Below are positions 46,043 through 56,604 of a DNA stretch of 64,000 bases, piece after piece. Position 1 is the first letter of the stretch, and each line of letters opens with the position of its first letter. This DNA comes from Knufia peltigerae. Taxonomy: Eukaryota; Ascomycota; Eurotiomycetes; Chaetothyriales; Trichomeriaceae. The position numbers were made by a program, and so were the translations under genes. The DNA is taken from NCBI GenBank assembly GCA_030247855.1, contig JAPDRN010000004.1, positions 1-64,000 on the forward strand. The letters run 5' to 3'. Under the pieces are notes generated by a model, which had not been told where the DNA came from, searched no databases, and saw only the letters and a program-made list of their open reading frames with translations.

Positions 46043-47059
46043 TAGTCGACAAATTTTGAGGAATGCGACTAATGTCTACCCGGTACCCTGGCCTCTAGTG
46101 TCGTACTGTGAAAGCCTTATACTCCATAGACCTGATATCGCCCCTACGATGAGTGAGGGAAGAATGAGCAAGGAGACCTTCATCCTCTTTACAGACTTGT
46201 TTAGTCGCCTTCATTCAACCCATCCAACAACAACGGCGTCGACACCACCGAGCATTTCTCCAAACCTGCCTCTCACTAGGACAATGCGTCAGTACGCAGA
46301 TGCGCCCAATGCCGCGATACAGCGTCATGGCTTCGCTAGGCGGGGTCGTTGGACTATTGCCACAAGACGCAATGGTATCCTCGTATCTTCCAAAATCAAA
46401 GTATGGGACCATGTCTCAGGTGTTGCTTGGAAGGGGTTGTGAAAGCGAGGCCAAGACCTGCCACACCGGATATGTCTTTTCAGCTCTTGTCCCACACTTC
46501 GTGTCCTCCTTTGGCGCCTCCTCTCATGTGGTCATGGCTCAACATGATTGGACACACCTTGCTGTGGTCTGCAACACTGTCATGAGGCTGTAGGATTTTC
46601 CTCCTCTTGGTGCTCCCATGCAAAAGTTCCAAAGATGCTGGTGGCGCTGGCGAGACTGCCAAGTCCGCCGTAGAGCAGTCGAGATGCAAACGGTGGCACA
46701 AAAGCTCACCTTGGACAACGCCTGACGTCGACCGCCGCATCAGTCTTGGTCTCAGCTTCTTCTCGTGTTTATACAGGAGCGTGCTTATGGCTTGCGACAC
46801 CCAAGACTTTTCACGCGAGATCCAGGAGAAACACGAACATCGAAAGGCTGAGTTGTCACAGGAGGCTCCCTCCACCCCCCTTGTCTGCATTGATGACACT
46901 GGGAGGAGTGGAATGAATAGGTGGAAAGGTATAAGAAAACGCCGAAGGATCGAATGATCTTCTCCTCCTTTTCCTCTCCCAACCACTGTCATCTGCACCT
47001 CTGATCTTCCGTTTGAAAAACCTTGATCTCATTGCAAATCTATTTTCAACCTAGCAAAC
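46043..47059. other. Intergenic
   Basis: About 1 kb with overlapping frames on both strands (longest 172 codons, 46480-46998), none recognisable. Promoter of the following peptidase gene. Confidence 0.5.
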
Positions 47060-48716
47060 ATGTGCTTTGGCTCGAGGTCTCACTCTCATGGGCCGTGCCT
47101 CGTATCACCCCATCCAAGTGTCCTGGTCGGTAGCACTACGAGTGGGCGAGATGCGTTACGAGAGCAGATCCCAGGACGACTGCCACCGGGTGGTCCCACA
47201 GGGACACTTCATGGTTTGAACGATGGCACCATCTTCCCCGAATCACACTACCGACAGGTACCTGTTCCATCGTTGGCCCGAATGGGCAGGGCGGCTCTGG
47301 AGAGGACTCCATTGAGAGGAGCAATTCGGTATGTTCCGCGAAACCGAGTCTCAAGCAAGTTGTCTTGGGTGAACGCTAACGCCGTTCCGTGCCGTGTGAT
47401 GTAGCGTTGCCATCGTTCTTGTCGATTTCTCCGACAAGCCAATGACGATGTCGAGGCAACACTTTGAGGATCTCTTCTTCTCAAAGGGAAAGATTGCCAC
47501 AGGCAGCGTCACCGAGTACTACGAGGACGTCAGCGGTGGTAAGGTCTCGTTGACTGGAGAGGCCACCGGCCCTTTCAGGATGCCTCTCACCTTGGCCCAA
47601 TACGCACACAACGCGTCAGGCATAGTCGACCAAGCCCCCAACACGCAGGATCTCGCAGCTCACGCTCTCGCGGCCGTCGACGGAAGCCTGGACCTCACAC
47701 CTTACGACAACGACCACAATGGCCAGGTCGACGCCTTCATCGTGGTCCATGCCGGCAGAGGAGCAGAGGAATTCCCGCCTGGGCCCGATCGCAACGGCAA
47801 CATCTGGTCGGCCAAATGGGTTTTGAGGAATGAAACTCGGGCTGATTCCACCCGCGTGTATGGGTTTCTCACCGTACCAGAGTTCGCCCAGATCGGCGTC
47901 TGCGCCCACGAGCTCGGCCATTTGTTGTTTGGCTGGCCCGACCTCTACGACATCGACGGCGATGGCGACCCGCAGGACATTGGTGTCCAGTCTGCGGGCG
48001 TCGGCGACTGGTGTCTCATGGGCAGCGGGTCTTGGGGTCACCTCCCGGGCAACGAACCGGGAACCACCCCGTGCCACCCGAGCGCCTGGTGCAAGGCGAA
48101 CCAAGGCTGGATCAGTGTCGTGCCTGACCAGCAGAACCGCGCCCTCTCGCTCAAGGACGTCAAGAAGGAACCCCGCGAGGTCCACCGGCTCTGGACGAAC
48201 GGCGACACCGTCAGCCAGGAGTACTTTTTGATCGAGAATCGACAGCAAGACGGCTTCGATCGATCTCTCCCAGGTCAAGGGTTATTGAGTAAGTCGCTCG
48301 TCCACTGAACCCCCCGCAGAGTGCTGTCCTTTTTTTTTCGCGGCCTGTGTATGTCGGGTCGACCGTGAGAGTTTCCATGGTACTGATCAGGAATGTTAGT
48401 CTGGCACGTCGACGACAGGAAGGAAAATAATCGAGACGAGAATCACTACAAGGTCGGTCTGGTTCAGAGTGACAACCGTCGACAACTCGGGGCGGCAGAG
48501 GATGGACCCGTGGGCAATCGAGGCGACGCCGGTGATCCTTACCCCGGCACCGCGCACAATACCTCCTTCGGGGCCTTCACAAGCCCCAACAGTCGCACGT
48601 ACGCTGGTCGTGACAGTAGGGTGTCGATCAGGAACATTTCGGCCCCGTCACAGACCATGACCATGGACGTTACAATTCGATCCGGTCGTCCTGTGGCCGT
48701 GGCATCAAAGCTGTGA
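47060..48716 (+). CDS. M6-type (immune inhibitor A-like) metallopeptidase
   Basis: Three exons (47060-47328, 47405-48288, 48400-48716) give 489 aa. The zincin motif HELGH is at 258-262 in CAHELGHLLFGWPDLYD; the GWPDLYD ending and the later GVGDWCLMGSGSW match the M6 family. The N-terminal part has VAIVLVDFSD and the SVTEYYEDVSGGK segment, a known M6 hallmark. GQGLLIWHVDD near the end of the catalytic domain is rebuilt by the last splice. Most M6 peptidases are secreted bacterial enzymes, but no signal peptide is visible here. The start may be incomplete, or the protein may stay inside. Confidence 0.88.
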
Positions 48717-48954
48717 GGCTTGGTAGGCTTGATATCAATTCAGCAGGTGCACTGTAATGAGTGAATTAGTGAGTCGAAAACGAGTGCTTTCAGGTATTAT
48801 CTAGGTAGTTTCTCGCGGTCAAAAATTGATTGATTTTCAATATGCTACTGTATCTTATTTTTCAAATTTGTGATGTTGTACCAAGATCAGACAACTGGCT
48901 GTGATGGCCATCCAAATGGGTTTTCTGATGGAATGTTATTCTCCACGACCACTC

Positions 48955-50706
48955 TCATAGTTTTGACTTGACATCCGCTTGGCCTTTACAAGCTCGATCG
49001 ACCCAGCCCATGACCTCTACGAGCTTCTCATCCTGCAACCTAGGCACCACGATCTGAACGCTCAATGGCGTGTCCAGGTAGATTCGTCGATCGAGCTTGT
49101 TCTCGTCCCACAGCTCGCGAGTCTTTTCGTCCCAACTGCTCAGGGGCTTACCGGGTTGGGGGGTGCCCAACTGGAGATCCTCCTCCGTACAATTTCTGAC
49201 GGGAACCGTTCCCGCCGGGTAATCGAACAGGACCCAACTGCTCGTCATGCCGACCGCGTTGTAACCCTCGATGGGAGGCACCGGGTGAGGGGCGACGGGA
49301 CAGACGAGGGCGTCGATCTTTTGGCGCCGTCGACCCTCGCCGTCGTCCTCGATCCAGACCCTAAGCATTTCGCGTTCCAACTCGGCTCGGAGGGCCTGCA
49401 ACTCGGCCACGCGAGTCAAGGGTTGAGGCTTGCCTTTGCGGAACCGGGTCTTCATCCACGGCACCAGAGGTTCACCCGTCTTGTCGATCATGTCGGCCAT
49501 GGTGACGCCGCCGTCGACCCCCATCAACTTGCTCATGACCGATTGGGACTTGGTCCAGGCTTTCGGGCAGGGGATCTCGACGACCTTGACGTTGGGAGTG
49601 CCCGCCAGCCGGCCCGCCACGTCGGTGAGGACGTTGTCGATGGGCGGCAAGAGGGCGCAGTTGCCGTCGCTCCGGAGCACTCCCACGACGAACTCGCCGT
49701 TTTTGCCGCTCCCGTGTGGCGGCGTCGGTCGTCGTTGCTGCTTAGCGTCTCTGCTGCTGGGCGTCAATGTCCACGGCATGCAATCCTCGCCAAATAAGTG
49801 GGCACGAGGGCCGACCTCTCGCAAAAAGACGTCAATGTCCTCGACGCTCCTGGCTATGGGACCCGCCACGGCCTGGACGCTCGTCCTGCTCATACCCTCG
49901 ACGCCCGTGAGAGCCTGTCCGCCGTAGGGGAGGCGGCCGTTGGAAGGTTTGAAGCCGTACACTCCGTTGCACATTGCGGGGACACGGATGCTACCGCCAA
50001 TGTCGGTGCCAATGCCGACCATGCTACCCTTCATGGCGACTAGCACACCCTCGCCACCGGAAGAGCCCCCCGCTGTGCAGAGACGGTTGATAGGGTTCAT
50101 GGTCCGGCCGAACACATTGTTGACCGAGTCCAGGGAAGCTAGGGTTTGGGGAATGTTGGTTTTGGCGATGATCACGCAACCCAGCGACAGCAAAAGGTCG
50201 ATGAAGGGAGAGTTTTGCTTCGCCGGTTGGTGACACAGCGACGCGAGGCCAATCGACGTGTCGACCCCGATGACGTTGAACGTGTCCTTGACCGAGACCG
50301 GTAGGCCGTGCAAGGGCCCAAAGGCGCGTTTGTGCTTGCGAAGGTATGTGTCGAGGTACTTAGCACGAGAAAGGGCGGTGTCGAACAGTGGTTCCGTCAA
50401 GCAGTTGGTCAGCTGTTGGGCGATGGCGGCCCGGTGGGAGAATGCCCTCGTCACCTCCTCGCTGCTGAGTCTGGACGACGAGATGGCGTCCAACAACGAG
50501 GCGACGCTGTACGATTCGGTGATGTCGACTTCTGACGGCGAAAGGATTTTGGCAGGGATGTGCATGACATTTTGAGCTCCTTGGGAAGGCAATGGAGGGT
50601 CAGAAGGGAGGAGGTGAGAGGGTACCTTCCATTGTGAAGGAATCCTAGATGCTCTTTCGGCTTGTTTGCGACGTGCGATTGGTTCCCATGCTGCTTCGGT
50701 GGACAT
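48955..50706 (-). CDS. Amidase (amidase-signature family, acetamidase-like)
   Basis: Intronless, 583 aa. The Ser-cisSer-Lys triad is visible: K140 in GLPVSVKDTF, cis-Ser S215 in TAGGSSGGEG, and nucleophile S239 in GTDIGGSIRVPA. YGFKPSNGRLPYGG follows, as in fungal acetamidases (AmdS group). It would release ammonia from small or aromatic amides. A Gln/Lys-rich insertion at about 320-340 is probably a surface loop. GC is high in the coding part. It is divergent from the PLP-enzyme gene. Confidence 0.93.
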   Translation of the reverse strand: MSTEAAWEPIARRKQAERASRIPSQWKVPSHLLPSDPPLPSQGAQNVMHIPAKILSPSEVDITESYSVASLLDAISSSRLSSEEVTRAFSHRAAIAQQLTNCLTEPLFDTALSRAKYLDTYLRKHKRAFGPLHGLPVSVKDTFNVIGVDTSIGLASLCHQPAKQNSPFIDLLLSLGCVIIAKTNIPQTLASLDSVNNVFGRTMNPINRLCTAGGSSGGEGVLVAMKGSMVGIGTDIGGSIRVPAMCNGVYGFKPSNGRLPYGGQALTGVEGMSRTSVQAVAGPIARSVEDIDVFLREVGPRAHLFGEDCMPWTLTPSSRDAKQQRRPTPPHGSGKNGEFVVGVLRSDGNCALLPPIDNVLTDVAGRLAGTPNVKVVEIPCPKAWTKSQSVMSKLMGVDGGVTMADMIDKTGEPLVPWMKTRFRKGKPQPLTRVAELQALRAELEREMLRVWIEDDGEGRRRQKIDALVCPVAPHPVPPIEGYNAVGMTSSWVLFDYPAGTVPVRNCTEEDLQLGTPQPGKPLSSWDEKTRELWDENKLDRRIYLDTPLSVQIVVPRLQDEKLVEVMGWVDRACKGQADVKSKL

Positions 50707-51287
50707 TGTGATCAGTACCTATGTACGGAGTACTGGTAACTGTTATGTACTTTGGGGCGTTGGAGAGCGAGAGTATCGAGAGTACACAGGGTTGGGACAA
50801 CTTTCGATCTCACAGATGAGAAAACAAATCTAGAGATACACTCCTAAAGATTAATATACGTTCTGTATACGGTGTCCCTCGTACATCAAGCACATCTCCG
50901 CAATTTGAAAGCTGGAGAGTCGCCGGATTGTTCGACTTTGAACCTCGGCATACAGTACTTGGGACGGAGTATGACTAAGTAAACCGTCTATAAGAGTTCA
51001 GCCTTGAGAGTTCAGCCTTGTCGATGAGACGGCGTCTGCACGGCAAGTTTGCCGAGCCGCAGTTCCCCGCCGATTACGGCATCTCGTACTCGTACTCGTC
51101 GTAGGTGTATGTAGGGCGTGCTTGTACTCCGTATCTACAATATTTTGGAAATTTGTTTCGGATCGCTCCATCTTTTATGATTCGCACCCAAACTACTACC
51201 ACGTTGCCGACGTATTTGTTCCTTTCAATCGTGAAACTCTGTTGGCATTAAATCTCTAGTCTAACCCAGTCTCTTATTGCTTGCAAG
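50707..51287. other. Divergent promoter region with two TACTCCGTA motifs and a tandem duplication
   Basis: TACGGAGTA is at 50724-50732 and TACTCCGTA at 51125-51133, one near each divergent start. A perfect 14-bp tandem duplication (AGAGTTCAGCCTTG) covers 50993-51020. Confidence 0.6.
50993..51020. repeat. 14-bp perfect tandem duplication
   Basis: AGAGTTCAGCCTTG occurs at 50993-51006 and again at 51007-51020, in the amidase/PLP-enzyme intergenic region. Confidence 0.9.
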
Positions 51288-52550
51288 ATGGCTACCAACG
51301 GAGTGTCGATGGACCAAGTCGAAGACGTTGAATTCAATTCTCTACACATATCCTCCCTCTCACCCGCCACGCAAGCAATCCACGCCGACGACCCTCTGAA
51401 TCTCGTTGACGATGTAGCACCACCGATCCACGTCAGCACAACCTTCCGCTACGAAAAAGACCCAGAGAAGTTGCGTCCCTTTCACCAACGTCCAGCGCCT
51501 GTCTACGACCAGGGTGAACACTGTTACTCACGGCACACCACGCACAGCACCTCGCGACTGGAAGCCATCCTGAGCGTCCTCCTCCACAACCCTTGCCTGA
51601 CATACTCCTCTGGCCTTTCTGCCTTCAACGCCCTCGTAACGTTCGTCAACCCGAAAAGAGTCGCAATCGGTGCTGGATACCACGGCTGTCACGGTGTATT
51701 GAAGCTCCACCAAAGACTATCTGGGTGTAAGATACTTTCGCTAGACTGCAAGCCCGAAGAGCTGGAAAAGGGTGACTTGCTACACCTGGAAACGCCGGTC
51801 AACCCAACTGGCTTGGCGTTCAACATCCAGCACTATGCAGACATTGCACATTCAAGAGGTGCTTATCTCAGTGTTGATGCGACGTTCGCACCACCACCCT
51901 TGCAAGATCCGTTCAGACATGGGGCAGACTTTGTGATGCACTCGGGAACGAAATATTTCGGTGGTCATTCAGATATGCTCTGTGGTGTTTTGGCGGTCAA
52001 GAACAAGGATTGCATTCCACAATTATTAGAGGATCGCTTGGTTCTAGGCTCGGTGATGGGGGGACTCGAGGGATGGCTCGGTGTGAGGAGTCTGAGAACG
52101 CTCGAGTTGCGTGTAACGAGACAGAGTCAAAGTGCGCAGAGGCTGGTTGATGCACTTGATGGTGCATTGACCGGGGCGACCGTAGGCACTGGATTGTCTC
52201 AGTCCGATGTCGAGATCATCAAGTCTGTGCTCAAGAAGGTTCACCATGCAAGCCTTCAGACCGAAGACTACAAGACTTGGTTGAGGAAGCAGATGCCGAA
52301 TGGGTATGGTCCGGTATTTTCCATCGTCATGAAGACCCCGGAAATGGCTCGAGCCTTGCCCAGCAAATTACATCTTTTCCAGCATGCGACCAGTCTTGGT
52401 GGCGTGGAGAGCTTGATCGAATGGCGAACTATGACTGACTCGACGGTCGAACAGGACTTGTTGCGGGTTAGTGTGGGTATCGAGGACGATAGAGATCTGC
52501 TGGATGATTTGATTCAAGGGTTCAAGGCCTTAGGAGAGCAACGGCCCTAG
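51288..52550 (+). CDS. Cystathionine gamma-synthase/lyase-like PLP enzyme
   Basis: Intronless, 420 aa. Fold type I, Cys/Met metabolism family: TTFRYEKDP, the YSRHTTHSTSRLEAIL phosphate-site segment, LETPVNPTG, SVDATFAPPPLQDPF with D197 pairing to the pyridine ring, and the Schiff-base K222 in MHSGTKYFGGHSD. The ending RVSVGIEDDRDLLDDL is typical. It handles sulfur amino acids by beta or gamma elimination/replacement. It is not clearly the primary Met biosynthesis enzyme; fungal genomes hold several paralogues. Confidence 0.92.
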   Translation: MATNGVSMDQVEDVEFNSLHISSLSPATQAIHADDPLNLVDDVAPPIHVSTTFRYEKDPEKLRPFHQRPAPVYDQGEHCYSRHTTHSTSRLEAILSVLLHNPCLTYSSGLSAFNALVTFVNPKRVAIGAGYHGCHGVLKLHQRLSGCKILSLDCKPEELEKGDLLHLETPVNPTGLAFNIQHYADIAHSRGAYLSVDATFAPPPLQDPFRHGADFVMHSGTKYFGGHSDMLCGVLAVKNKDCIPQLLEDRLVLGSVMGGLEGWLGVRSLRTLELRVTRQSQSAQRLVDALDGALTGATVGTGLSQSDVEIIKSVLKKVHHASLQTEDYKTWLRKQMPNGYGPVFSIVMKTPEMARALPSKLHLFQHATSLGGVESLIEWRTMTDSTVEQDLLRVSVGIEDDRDLLDDLIQGFKALGEQRP

Positions 52551-52634
52551 AAAGAAACTTTCGTTGTAATTCGTTACGGACATTCATAGGCATACAGAGG
52601 TCGGAAAAGAATAGAACCATGGGTGTGAAACTAG

Positions 52635-53822
52635 TCACACAAAGTTCTGGTACTGTCGCTGTTTGACAGGGCTGACCTCCTTGCTGGAAGCTGATGCTGA
52701 GGTGGTGTCTTCGACATTAGGAATGTTGGGGTCGTGATGTATTCGAAGAACGTCACCCTCTCGAAAATGGTCCTTGAGATTGCGATCAGGCCGCTCCATG
52801 ACTAGTGGCGGTGGTTGGACGGGACGGACCGGTTTCGGAGCAATGATTTCCGGACCGTTGTTGGACGCGGGATCGTTGTCGGCGGGACTATTATTATTGG
52901 ATTTGTTACCAATTTGTAGAGTCATCTCGAATTCCTTGTCCAGGCCTGAGGACGCAGTGGCGGCCGTCGATGGTGAGAGACCCGTCTGCACTCGCTGTAA
53001 CCCTCTAGGTCTCAGGACATCAGGCGGTTCATAACGTCGATTTGGCAGTTGCGGTGCTGGCGGAGGCGGAGGCGGCGGTTGTGGTCGCTGCTGATGGTAT
53101 GATGGTCCAGCGCCTCCTCCGGCCGTCGAGCGCGCAGACAAGTCTGCATGTCTCTGTCTGCCTCGTGGTGACATTGGCGAGACTGACCTCGCTCTCGCTT
53201 TTGCCTTTGAAATCTCGACGGGCGGCGTGGGTGCGTCATCTCCCCCTTCGCCGATGACGGTCGGCGGATCGTCGATGAAGGTGACACTCAGCCCGCGTGC
53301 CCTGCCCTTTCTCTTGGTCATGGACGACACAGACTGGCTTCGACCATGGTACTCTGGACGGAGAAAGTCCGACGCGGCACCCCGTTGAGGACCGATCGGC
53401 TGCGCCGCAGGCCATCGTTGCGAGTTGGAGACGTCGATCTTGGGCACCGCGATGGGCCTCCTCGGGGAGTGTTTGGATATCGACGCCGAGTCTGATGTCG
53501 ACGGTCGCGGCGAAGGAGCCTGATCGGGCGACGACGACGAGTAACCCTGCCGCGTCGCAGAAGTTGTAGTATTGCCCCCAAAGCGCAGTATGTCTTTGCC
53601 CGAAGTCCAACTCGAAGTCGACGGCCTCCCTCCGGCCAAGAAATCATTCACCACGTCATTGTTTTCCGCCTCGTTCTTGTTGTCATTCTTTTTGAATTTA
53701 CTCTTTGTCCTTGACAAGGCTCCCTTAAATCGATCACGCTTGGATGTTTTGTTGTTGCTGTCGTTGTCGTGGTGGACCTGCGCTGCAGCAGCGGCGCTTT
53801 CATCCCCTTCCATCTTTTCCAC
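52635..53822 (-). CDS. Hypothetical disordered Ser/Pro-rich protein
   Basis: One frame of 395 aa, not recognised as a known family. It has a basic N-terminal region (KRDRFKGALSRTKSKFKK) and low-complexity Ser, Pro and Asn stretches including PPPPPPPAP at about 250. There are several SPR/SP sites (SVSPMSPRGR, KHSPRR) that could be phosphorylated. The C-terminus is more conserved-looking: RPDRNLKDHFREGDVLRIHHDPNIPNVEDT. That tail could be a short docking segment. The gene is convergent with the PLP enzyme. It is real by its length and codon use, but its function is unknown. Confidence 0.72.
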   Translation of the reverse strand: MEKMEGDESAAAAAQVHHDNDSNNKTSKRDRFKGALSRTKSKFKKNDNKNEAENNDVVNDFLAGGRPSTSSWTSGKDILRFGGNTTTSATRQGYSSSSPDQAPSPRPSTSDSASISKHSPRRPIAVPKIDVSNSQRWPAAQPIGPQRGAASDFLRPEYHGRSQSVSSMTKRKGRARGLSVTFIDDPPTVIGEGGDDAPTPPVEISKAKARARSVSPMSPRGRQRHADLSARSTAGGGAGPSYHQQRPQPPPPPPPAPQLPNRRYEPPDVLRPRGLQRVQTGLSPSTAATASSGLDKEFEMTLQIGNKSNNNSPADNDPASNNGPEIIAPKPVRPVQPPPLVMERPDRNLKDHFREGDVLRIHHDPNIPNVEDTTSASASSKEVSPVKQRQYQNFV

Positions 53823-54834
53823 GATGTGGTATCGTCGAGATCATTGTAAGGAGGAGGTCTCAGGGAAACATGTGCTGCAGGAGTTTACGTACTCTGTAGT
53901 AGGTTCTATACTAGACTGCACGGATACAAAAGGATGATCGCGAGGGTGCTGGGTTGTCTTGAAACGATGTGGATTCGGGGGGAGGAGGGACGATCAGTGG
54001 CTGTGTCACCGCCCTAAAACGACGTTGTGAGCAAGAAGATCGTTCAATGTAGATAGATGTCCGAGTACTGCAACTCCGTAGCAGCAGCAAAAAGGCAGGA
54101 GATGAATACCTAGTTCTCGTCCAGTATGCATTACATTACAGAGTACTTGTACCGGGTGTGTGTGCGGACAGTTCAGTGAATTGGGATTGGAATTGGAATT
54201 GGAATGCGGTGCCGTCAAATGCCCAACACGCGTTAAACACGCATGACCCTGCGATGCGAGACGAATGCAAAAAGCAAAGCCACCGAACAATGCAACTCAA
54301 GGCTGGGATGATCATGCAACCAAATTCATTCGTTACTACTGACAAATCGCTGAGTCGCTGACTTTGGGGGGGGCGCAGACAATGGGTCGATTCTCCTATC
54401 AAAATCCCTTTGCCTGTCGCTTGGTTTCATGTTTGTCTCCAAACGCATACGAGTACGAGTACGAGCATGATAAGGTCCAGACAGTGTTTTCTTATCAGCA
54501 CGTGTTGTCTGTTTTTCCGTCTCCCCCTGAAAATGAATGAAAATGAATGGAAATGAACCTCGGCTCATTGACGGCATTTTCTTACTCATCGTCATCCTAT
54601 TACTACATTGTACCGTATCAAACATCTACTTATTCTTACTGGAATATTTGTTTCTGTTCTTACCTCAACAAGTGTCAATCATTCATTCATTCAATAAAAG
54701 TGATCCGTCCTGACCCTAATAGCCTCGACCGTTCTCTCTCTCTCTCTCTAGAAATTACACGAACACGGCAACACAACAACAAAAGACAACAACCCTGAAG
54801 AAGTCGACTTCCAGACAAGATAGACCAAAAAAAA
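53823..54834. other. Divergent intergenic region with an ATTGGA repeat
   Basis: About 1 kb. An ATTGGA hexamer is repeated three times at 54186-54203. AAATGAATG-like repeats are near 54530-54556. No gene recognised. Confidence 0.5.
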
Positions 54835-55362
54835 ATGTCGAAAACTCCGGACACGGCGCGGAACCCATCTCGTATGGTGTGGCAACGAGAAGCTTTTCTG
54901 AGCATGAGCGTCCGCGACCGGGTGATGGCCCTGCAGGCCCAGATCGTCGCCGACCCGGACTTTTTCGGTTTCGACACGTACGCCCTCAAGGGCAGCAACA
55001 TCACCCTCCTCGAGGCCGAACCCAACAGGACGGTGTGGGAGATGGACATCGGTGGCAACCTGTGCAACAAGTCCGGGAACCTCCACGGTGGCGCGGCCGC
55101 GACTTTGCTCGACAACCTCACGTCGACCGCTCTGATCACGATTTCGAAACCGGGTTTCTTGGACGGCGGGCACGTCTCGAGGACAATCACCATGACCTAC
55201 CTCCGTCCCGTACCCCGAGACAGCCGCGTCCGGATCGAGTGCGAAACCCAGGCGGCCGGACGCAACACGGCCAACATTCACGGCAAGATCTACCTCAATG
55301 GGAAACTTTGCGTGACTTGCGTCCACGACAAGGCTGTATTCTCGACGGCTGCCAAATTATGA
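54835..55362 (+). CDS. Hotdog-fold thioesterase (PaaI/4HBT type)
   Basis: Intronless, 175 aa. The hotdog core is clear: WEMDIGGNLCNKSGNLHGGAAATLLDN, with the GNLHGG start of the central helix used by PaaI-like thioesterases. It is followed by SRTITMTYLRPVPRDSRVRIEC and GKIYLNGKLCVTCVHDKA. It would hydrolyse an acyl-CoA or phenylacetyl-CoA thioester, possibly in mitochondria or peroxisomes; the C-terminus AAKL is not a clear PTS1. About 35 residues precede the fold. Confidence 0.88.
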   Translation: MSKTPDTARNPSRMVWQREAFLSMSVRDRVMALQAQIVADPDFFGFDTYALKGSNITLLEAEPNRTVWEMDIGGNLCNKSGNLHGGAAATLLDNLTSTALITISKPGFLDGGHVSRTITMTYLRPVPRDSRVRIECETQAAGRNTANIHGKIYLNGKLCVTCVHDKAVFSTAAKL

Positions 55363-55990
55363 TTTTGTTATATGGGAGGCTCGGAGGCGTCGTCACCGTG
55401 GTGGCGGGTATAGAGATTGGATAGCCTGTCAGTGCATCTTTTGTTTTTGTCCGTGTCAATTTATACGATATCTGGCTGTTGTTCAAGAATTGCCCACCTA
55501 TACACACAAGGACCATGGGGGCAGTTGGGTTTTGGTGGGTTCTGGTGGGTTCAAGAGAGCATGGTTTCATGTCATGAGTCGACATTGGGCACAAGAGTGG
55601 CGGCTCTATGCGGTGATTAAGAGGCCACTCTTGTGGGTGATAGACAGGATAGAAGCGGGTCAGCATAGAGCAATATAGCGCAAAGACACGTACAGACAAT
55701 AACGAGAGTGATTTCAAGCTCCCACAGGTCTATCAAGGAGATATTTGAAGGTCTCAACGGAAATAATAGTAAGGCTTGCTCCTATAACTCTCTGGATGAT
55801 GAGTTCGTTTAAAAAAGCCACGTACACGTCGATATGGTCATTGTTGCAACCATACTACTACTGCCGTCTTTGTGCTTTGACAAATGCACGCCATAAAAGC
55901 ACCAACAGATCTGGCATTTTGGTAGATGTCGACATTGCAAGGCTTCAGCGACTCAAGACATCGTCTCGGAGGGCAACGCGTGCACTTATA
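55363..55990. other. Intergenic between converging genes
   Basis: About 630 bp of 3' flanks; nothing recognised. Confidence 0.5.
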
Positions 55991-56559
55991 TCACTTCAAC
56001 GACTTCTTCCCGTCCTTCTTCATATCCTTCTTCACATCCTTCTTCCTGTCCTTTTTCACGTCCGCAAGTTTTCTCTTCAAGTCCACGACCTCTTTCTCGA
56101 GTTTGATGATGTCACCACTCGCAGTGTTCCTGTCTCCCAACAGCCGATCGATCATCTGGAAACTCGCCTCGTGCATCCTCCCGTTCTTGGTGGTGCCTTT
56201 TCGCTTCCGGTCAGTCGACACCAGGAGGTCTTCGTCAATCAGAGATCGAACTCGATTAAGTTGTTTCTCTTCTGTAACCTTACGGGCAGGCTTTATGTTC
56301 TTGGCTTTTGCTGATGAAAAGGTCAGTAGTGTCCATAATCTCCCAATATGGAAGAAGAAGACTGGTGAGACTGAGGAAACGTACACGTCTTGACAATCTT
56401 TTTCTGCGAGGATTTTTTGGATAGCCCATGTTTCTTCGCAGGTGCAACGTTGTGGGTCGGGGATCTCTCCCTAGTATCCTGCGGTGACTCAAGACAATCG
56501 TCTTGTTTCGGCGATGTGAGACACAATCGAAAATTTCGCCGTTCCTGGCGAAGAGGCTT

Positions 56560-56604
<45 letters not shown>

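Noticed and set aside
46480..46998. 172-codon minus-strand frame and overlapping plus-strand frames
   Set aside because: Frames overlap on both strands with no domain and no splice signals that would extend them.
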